Source: Rhipicephalus microplus (taxonomy: Eukaryota; Arthropoda; Arachnida; Ixodida; Ixodidae). From it: a DNA stretch of 64,000 nt. Made by a program: the position numbers and the translations under genes. Positions 57,048 through 64,000 of this stretch are shown here, one piece after another. The notes below the pieces were generated by a model, which saw nothing but the letters and a program-made list of their open reading frames with translations, was not told the origin of the DNA and ran no database searches. Positions within the stretch are counted from its first letter, which is position 1. The number at the start of each line of letters is the position of its first letter. The stretch is from the NCBI RefSeq assembly GCF_043290135.1, contig NC_134707.1:142043319-142107318 (forward strand), given 5' to 3'.

Positions 57048-58599
57048 CAGACTCCACAACTTGAAACACCACAACTAGATACTCCACAACTACAAATTCC
57101 ACAACTAGAAACTCCACAACTAGAAACTCCACATTAGAAACTCCGCAACTGGAAACTCCACAGCTAGAAACTCCACAACTTAAGACTTCGCAACAAGAAA
57201 CTCGGCAACTAGAATCTCCACAACTAGAAACTCTGCAACTAGAAACTCCGCAACTACAAACTCCGCAACTAGAAACTTCACAGCTAGAAACTCCACAACT
57301 TGAGACTTCGCAAATAGAAACTCGTCAACTAGAAACTCAACAACTAGAAACTCTACAGCTAGAAACTCCACAACTAGAAACTCCACAACTTGAGAGTTCA
57401 CCACTAAAAACTCCACAACTAGAAACTCCACAACTAGAGACTCCACAACAAGAAACTCCACCACTAGAAATTCCACAACTACAAACCTCACAACTAGAAA
57501 CTCCACAACTAGAAACTCCGCAACTGGAAACTCCACAGCCAGAAACTCTACAACTAGAAAAACCACATATAGAAACTCCAAAACAACAAGCTCTGCAACT
57601 AGAAACTGCACAACTAGAATTTCCACAGCTAGAGACTCAACAACTAGAGACTCCTCAACTAAAAGCTCCACAACTAGACACTCCACAACTAGAAACTCCG
57701 CAACTAGAAACCCGACAACTGGAAACTCCACAACTACAAACTCCACACCTATAAATTCCTCAACTTGAAACTCCACAACTAGAAACTCAACAACTAGAGA
57801 CTGCACAACTAGAGACTCCGCAACTAGAAACTCCGCAGCTAGAAACTCTGCAACTAGAAACTCCACAACTTGAAACTCTGCAACTCAAAACTCTGCAACT
57901 AGAAAATCCACAACTCTAAACTCAAGTAGAAACTCCCCAAGTGGAAACTCCGCAACTAGAAACTCCGCAACTCGAAAATCCACAACTAGAAACTTCACAA
58001 CTAGAAACTCCCCAACAAGAAACTCCACAACTAGAAACTCCACAACTAGAGACTGCACAACTAGAGACTTTGCATTTAGAAACTCCTCAGATAGAGACTA
58101 CACAACTAGAAACTCCACGACTAGAGATTCCATAAGTAGAAACTCCACAGCTAAAATTTCCACAACTACAAACCCCACAACTAGAAACTCCACAACTAGG
58201 AACTCTGCAAATAGAAAATCTACAACAAGGAACTCGAAAACTAAAAACTCCAACTAGAAAATATACAACTAGAAACTTCACAACTAGAAACTCCACAAAT
58301 AGACACTCCACAACTAGAAACTCCACAACTAGAGACTCCACAACTAGGAACTCCAAAATTGAGACTCCACAACTAGAAACTACACAGATTGAAATTCCAC
58401 AACTAGAAACTCCACAACTGGAAACTCCACAATTAGAAACTCTGCAACTAGAAACTTTACAGCTAGAAACTCCACAACTTGAGACTTCGCAAATAGAAAC
58501 TCGTCAACTGGAAACTCAACCACTAGAAACTCCACAGCTAGAAACTCCACAACTAGAAACTCCACAACTTGAAACCCAACAAATAGATAATCCACAACT
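57048..58599. repeat. 1.58-kb tandem doublet, copy 2
   Basis: Second member of the doublet. It overlaps the start of X copy d near 57,874 because the doublet includes the first part of block X. Its 57,703-58,670 part equals bases 1-983 of the window at offsets of 57,702 and then 57,687 bp. Confidence 0.75.
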
Positions 58600-60597
58600 A
58601 CAGACTCCACAACTTGAAACACCACAACTAGATACTCCACAATTACAAATTCCGCAACTAGAAACTCCACAACTAGAAACTCCTCAACTAGAAACTCCCC
58701 ACTAGAAACTTCACAACTAGAATCTCTGCAACTAGAAACTCCGCAACTATAAACTCTGCAACTAGAAACTCCGCAACTAGAAACTTCACAGCTAGAAACC
58801 CCACAACTATAAACTTCACAACTAGCAACTCAACAACTAGAGACTGCACAACTAGAGACTCCGCCACTAGAAACTCCACAGCTAGTAACTCCGCAACTAG
58901 AAACTCCACAACTTGAATCTCCGCCACTAGAAGCTCCACAACTAGAAAACTCCGCAACTACAAACTCTGCAACTAGAAACTCCGCAACTAGAAACTCCAC
59001 AGCTAGAAACTCCACATCTTGAAACACCCCAACTAAATACTCCACAACTACAAATTCCACAACTAGAAACTCCACAACTAGAAACACCACATCTAGAAAC
59101 TCCGCAACAACAAACTCTGCAACCAGTAACTCCACAACTAGAATTTCCACAGCTAGAGACTCAACAACTAGAGGCTCCTCAACTAAAAGCTCCACAACTA
59201 GAAACTCCGCAACTTGAAACCCGACAACTAGAAACTCAACAACTAGAAACTCCACACCTATAAATTCCTCAACTTGAAACTCCACAACTAAAACTCCACA
59301 ACTAAAACTCCACAACTAGAAACTCCACAACTAGAAACTCCACAACTAGAAACTCCACAACTAGATTCTCCACAACTACAAATTCCACAACCAGAAACCC
59401 CACAACTAGAAACTCCACAACTAGAAACTTCGCAACTAGAAACTCCACAGCTAGAAACCCCACAACTTGAGACTTCGCAACAAGAAACTTAGCAACTAGA
59501 ATCTCCACAACTAGAAACTCTGCAACTAGAAACTTCACAACTAGAAACTACCCAACAAGAAACTCCACAACTAGAAGCTTCACAACTAGAGACTGCACAA
59601 CTAGAGACTTTGTATTTAGAAACTCCTCAGAATGAAACTACACAACTAGAAACTACTCGACTAGAGATTCCATAAGTAAAAACTCCACAGCTAGAATTTC
59701 CACAACTAGAAACCCCACAACTAGGAACTCCGCAAATAAAAAATCTACAACTAGAAACTCGAAAACTAAAAACTCCAACTAGAAACTCCACAACTAGAAA
59801 CTTCACAACTAGAAGCTCCACAAATAGACACTCCACAACTAGAAACTCCATAACTAGAGAATCCACAAATAGGAACTCCAAAATTGAGACTCCACAACTA
59901 GAAACTACACAGATTGAAATTCCACAATTGGAAACTCCACAACTGGAAACTTCGCAACTAGAAACTCTGCAACTAGAAACTTTACAGCTAGAAACTCCAC
60001 AACTTGAGACTTCGCAAATAGAAACTCGTCAACTGGAAACTCAACCACTAGAAACTCCACAGCTAGAAACTCCACAACTAGAAACTCCACAACTTGAAAT
60101 CCAACATATAGATACTCCACAACTACAGACTCCACAACTTGAAACACCACAACTAGATACTCCACAACTACAAATTCCGCAACTAGAAACTAGACAACTA
60201 GAAACTCCGCAACTAGAAAAACCCCAACTAGAAACTCCACAACTAGAATCTCTGCAACTAAAACTCCGTAACTAGAAACTTTGCAACTAGAAACTCCGCA
60301 ACTAGAAACTCCACAGCTAGAAACCCCACAACTATAAACTTCACAACTAGAAGCTCTGCAATTAGATACTCCGCAACCAGAAACGCCACAGCTAGAAACT
60401 CCACAACTAGATAATCCACAACTACAAATTCCACAACTAGAAACTCCACAACTGGAAACTCCGACACTAGAAACTCTGCAACTACAAACTTTACAGTTAG
60501 AAACTCCACAACTTGAGACTTCGGAAATAGAAACTCGTCAACTAGAAACTCCACAACTTGAAACTCCGCCACTAGCATCTCCGCAACTAGAAAACTC
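57874..60597. repeat. Higher-order block X, copy d
   Basis: Matches copy a at offset 57,702-57,687 and copy b at 54,968 bp; the difference between these is the 2,719-bp X period itself. It carries the same landmark order and is followed by the post-X segment exactly as copy b is. Confidence 0.85.
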
Positions 60598-63500
60598 CGC
60601 AACTAGAAACTCTGCCACTAGAAACTCCACAACTAGAAACTCCACAACTGGAAACTCCACAACTTGAAACACCACAACTAGATACCCCACAACTACAAAT
60701 TCCACAACTATAAACTCCACAAATAGAAACTCCACAACTAGAAACTCCGCAACTAGAAACTCCACAGCTAGAAACTCCACAACTTGAGACTTCGCAACAA
60801 GAAACTCGGCAACTAGAATCTCCACAACTAGAAACTCTGCAACTAGAAACTCCGCAACTACAAACTCCGCAACTAGAAACTCCACAGCTAGAAACTCCAC
60901 AACTTGAGATTTCGCAAATAGAAACTCGTCAACTAGAAACTCAACAACTAGAAACTCCACAGCTAGAAACTCCACAAGTAGAAACTCCAAAACTACAAAC
61001 TCCACAACTTGAAAGTTCACCACTATAAACTCCACAACTAGAAACTCCACAACTAGAGACTCCACAACAAGAAACTCCACCACTAGAAATTCCACAACTA
61101 CAAACCTCACAACTAGAAACTCCACAACTAGAAACTCCGCAACTGGAAACTCCACAGCCAGAAACTCTACAACTAGAAAACCACATATAGAAACTCCGAA
61201 ACAACAAGCTCTGCAACTAGAAACTGCACAACTAGAATTTCCACAGCTAGAGACTCAACAACTAGAGACTCCTCAACTAAAAGCTCCACAACTAGACACT
61301 CCACAACTAGAAACTCCGCAACTAGAAACCCGATAACTGGAAACTCAACAACTACAAACTCCACACCTATAAATTCCTCAACTTGAAACTCCACAACTAG
61401 AAACTCAACAACTAGTGACTGCACAACTACAGACTCCGCAACTAGAAACTCCGCAGCTAGAAACTCCACAACTTGAAACTCTGCAACTCGAAACTCTGCA
61501 ACTAGAAAATGCACAACTCTAAACTCAAGTAGAAACTCCCCAAGTGGAAACTCCGCAACTAGAAACTCCGCAACTAGAAACTCCGCAACTCGAAAATCCA
61601 CAACGAGAAACTTCACAACTAGAAACTCCCCAACAAGAAACTCCACAACTAGAAACTCCACAACTAGAAACTCCACAACTAGAGACTGCACAACTCGAGA
61701 CTTTGCATTTAGAAACTCCTCAGATAGAGACTACACAACTAGAAACTCCACGACTAGGAACTCTGCAAATAGAAAATCTACAACAAGGAACTCGAAAACT
61801 AAAAACTCCAACTAGAAAATATACAACTAGAAACTTCACAACTAGAGACTCCACAACTAGGAACTCCACAACTTGAAACCCAACAATTAGATACTCCACA
61901 ACTACAGACTCCACAACTTGAAACACCACAACTAGATACTCCACAATTACAAATTCCGCAACTAGAAACTCCACAACTAGAAACTCCTCAACTAGAAACT
62001 CCCCACTAGAAACTTCACAACTAGAATCTCTGCAACTAGAAACTCCACAGCTAGTAACTCCGCAACTAAAAACTCCACAACTTGAAACTCCGCCACTAGA
62101 AGCTCCACAACTAGAAAACTCCGCAACTACAAACTCTGCAACTAGAAACTCCGCAACAAGAAACTCCACAGCTAGAAACTCCACAACTTGAAACACCACA
62201 ACTAGATACTCCACAACTACAAATTCCACAACTAGAAACTCCACAACTAGAAACACCACATCTAGAATCTCCGCAACAACAAACTCTGCAACTAGAAACT
62301 CCACAACTAGAATTTCCACAGCTAGAGACTCAACAACTAGAAACTCCTCAACTAAAAGCTCCACAACTAGACACTCCACAACTAGAAACTCCGACACTAG
62401 AAACCCGACAACTAGAAACTCAACAACTAGAAACTCCACACCTATAAATTCCTCAACTTGAAACTCCACATCTAAAACTCCACTGCAAGAAACTCCACAA
62501 CTAGAAACTCCGCAACTAGAAAATCCCCAACTAGGAACTCCACAACTAGAAACTCTGCAACTAGAAACTCCGCAACTAGAAACTCTGCAAATAGAAACTC
62601 CGCAACTAGAAACTCCACAGCTAGAAACCCCTCAACTATAAACTTCACAACTAGAAACTCAACAACTAGAGACTGCACAACTAGGGACTCCGCAACCAGA
62701 AACTCCGCAGCTAGAAACTCCGACACTAGAAACTCCACAACTTGAAACTCTGCAACTCGAAACTCTGCAACTAGAAAATCCACAACTATAAACTCAAGTA
62801 GAAACTCCCCAACTGGAAACTCCCCAACTAGAAACTCCATAGCTAGAAACCCCACCACTATAAACTTCACAACTAGCAACTCAACAACTAGAGACTGCAC
62901 AACTAGAGACTCCGCAACTAGAAACTCCACAGCTAGAAACTCCACAACTTGATAATCCACAACTACAAATTCCACAACTAGAAACTCCACAACAGGAAAC
63001 TCCGCAACTAGAAACTCTGCAACTACAAACTTTACAGTTAGAAACTCCACAACTTGAGACTTCGCAAATAGAAACTCGTCAACTGGAAACTCAACCACTA
63101 GATAATCCACAGCTAGAAACTCCAATACTAGAAACTCCACAACTTGAAACCCGACAAATAGATACTCCACAACTTGAAACACCACAACTAGATACTCCAC
63201 AACTACAAATTCCGCAACTTGAAACTACACAACTAGAAACTCCGCTACTAGAAACTCCCCAACTAGAAACTCCACAACTAGAATCTCTGCAACTAGAAAC
63301 TCCGCAACTAGAAACTGTGCAACTAGAAACTCCGCAGCTAGAAACTCCACAGCTAGAAACCCCACAACTATAAACTTCACAACTAGCAACTCAACAACTG
63401 GAGACTGCACAACTAGAGACTCCGCGACTAGAAACTCCACAGCTAGTTACTCAGCAACTAGAAACTCCACAAGTTGAAACTCCGCCACTAGCACCTCCGC

Positions 63501-64000
63501 AACTAGAAAACTCCGCAACTAGAAACTCTGCCACTAGAAACTCCGCAACTAGAAACTCCACAACTGGAAACTCCACAACTTGAAACACCACAACTAAATA
63601 CTCCACAACTACAAATTCCACAACTAGAAACTCTACAACTAGAAACTCCACAACTAGAAACTCCGCAACTAGAAACTCCACAGCTAGAAACTCCACAACT
63701 TGAGACTTCGCAACAAGAAACTCGGCAACTAGAATCTCCACAACTAGAAACTCTGCAACTAGAAACTCCGCAACTACAAACTCCGCAACTAGAAACTCCA
63801 CAGCTAGAAACTCCACAACTTGAGACTTCACAAATAGAAACTCGTCAACTAGAAACTCAACAACTAGAAACTCCGCAGCTAGAAACTACACAACTAGAAA
63901 CTCCACAACTAGAAACTCCGCAACTTGAGAGTTCGCCACTAGAAACTCCACAACTAGAAACTCCGCAACTAGAGACTCCACAACTAGAACCTCCACCACT
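60598..64000. repeat. Post-X segment, second occurrence, cut by window end
   Basis: Replays 5,630-9,017 at offset 54,968 and then 54,983 bp. One extra 15-bp unit is present near 61,570, and few other differences are seen. It is still matching at the last base, so the repeat runs past the window. Confidence 0.85.

Larger units (their letters stand above)
1..64000. repeat. 15-bp tandem satellite array filling the window
   Basis: Consensus unit CTAGAAACTCCACAA repeats head to tail from the first to the last base. The + strand unit has 7 A, 5 C, 2 T and 1 G. Common variants are TTG or TGG in place of TAG near the unit start, GAG for GAA, CTACAAAC and CTATAAAC, and CCGCAA or CTGCAA in place of CCACAA. 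Most units are exactly 15 bp; rarer units of 7, 12, 13, 14 or 16 bp shift the phase. No stretch of non-repeat DNA was found, so every part of the window without a gene holds this satellite. Both edges cut the array. Function unknown; a structural chromosomal satellite is the simplest reading. Confidence 0.98.

Noticed and set aside
1..64000. More than a hundred apparent protein-coding frames on both strands, up to 484 codons
   Set aside because: All are five-residue repeats forced by the 15-bp period. They overlap on both strands, begin at chance ATG variants and end at odd-length units or chance stops, and none has a non-repeat domain.
1..64000. CRISPR array
   Set aside because: There are no unique spacers between fixed repeats. 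The repeat is contiguous with a 15-bp period, far below CRISPR repeat-spacer lengths, and no cas genes are present.
1..64000. Telomeric repeat
   Set aside because: No runs of TTAGGG, TTTAGGG, TTAGG or similar short G-rich motifs were found on either strand. The unit has only one G on + and five scattered G on -.
1..64000. Heat-shock-element array (GAA every unit)
   Set aside because: The element needs alternating GAA/TTC with 2-bp gaps. Here GAA repeats in one orientation every 15 bp, and TTC variants are not placed at the needed spacing.
1..64000. CENP-B box or known centromere motif
   Set aside because: No 17-bp CENP-B-box-like sequence was seen; the unit is shorter than the box and unlike it. 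A centromeric role can be neither supported nor excluded from sequence alone.
1..64000. G-quadruplex or i-motif tracts
   Set aside because: C runs on + (G runs on -) seldom exceed four bases and are isolated, so there is no set of four closely spaced runs.

Overview
All 64 kb is one uninterrupted satellite/minisatellite DNA array. The basic unit is 15 bp, consensus CTAGAAACTCCACAA on the + strand, repeated about 4,260 times. Array begins before base 1 and continues past base 64,000, and I find no unique flanking sequence, no RNA gene, no mobile element, no CRISPR array and no credible protein gene. The size of the array, its nested higher-order structure and the CTAG tetranucleotide in most units point to a eukaryotic chromosome (a heterochromatic, subtelomeric or pericentromeric satellite would be typical). 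The sequence alone does not identify the species.

Why it looks full of genes: 15 is a multiple of 3, so each frame of the repeat reads as a five-residue peptide repeat. Two of the six frames carry a TAG in every consensus unit. The other four stay open: LETPQ and RNSTT on +, EFLVV and GVSSC on -. Frames of up to 484 codons follow automatically. They stop wherever a unit is 12, 13, 14 or 16 bp long or a point change makes a stop.

Layout, from variant units and odd-length units used as landmarks (boundaries good to about one or two units). 172-5,629: two tandem copies of a ~2.72-kb block (X). 5,630-10,520: a mixed region with a segment that recurs further on and a 611-bp tandem doublet. 10,520-30,582: left copy of a ~13.05-kb block, holding an internal, nearly perfect 7,010-bp tandem duplication (11,632-18,641 and 18,642-25,651). 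30,583-43,605: right copy of the 13-kb block, 30 bp shorter and without the 7-kb duplication. Both 13-kb copies contain an older 4.4-4.7-kb tandem pair. 43,606-52,735: mosaic of the same modules with 6.75-kb and 2.56-kb repeat spacings. 52,735-64,000: block X again (two copies), a 1.58-kb tandem pair and then the same sequence that follows X at the start. Bases 57,703-64,000 replay bases 1-9,017 minus one 2,719-bp X period. The window is therefore slightly more than one turn of a ~55-kb super-repeat.

The blocks work together only as a record of unequal exchange: 15-bp units are organised into ~0.3-kb modules, then 1.6-7-kb blocks, a 13-kb block and a ~55-kb period. All similarities were read by eye from coordinates and landmark variants; no alignment was run, and false duplication in assembly is a live alternative for the most identical copies.
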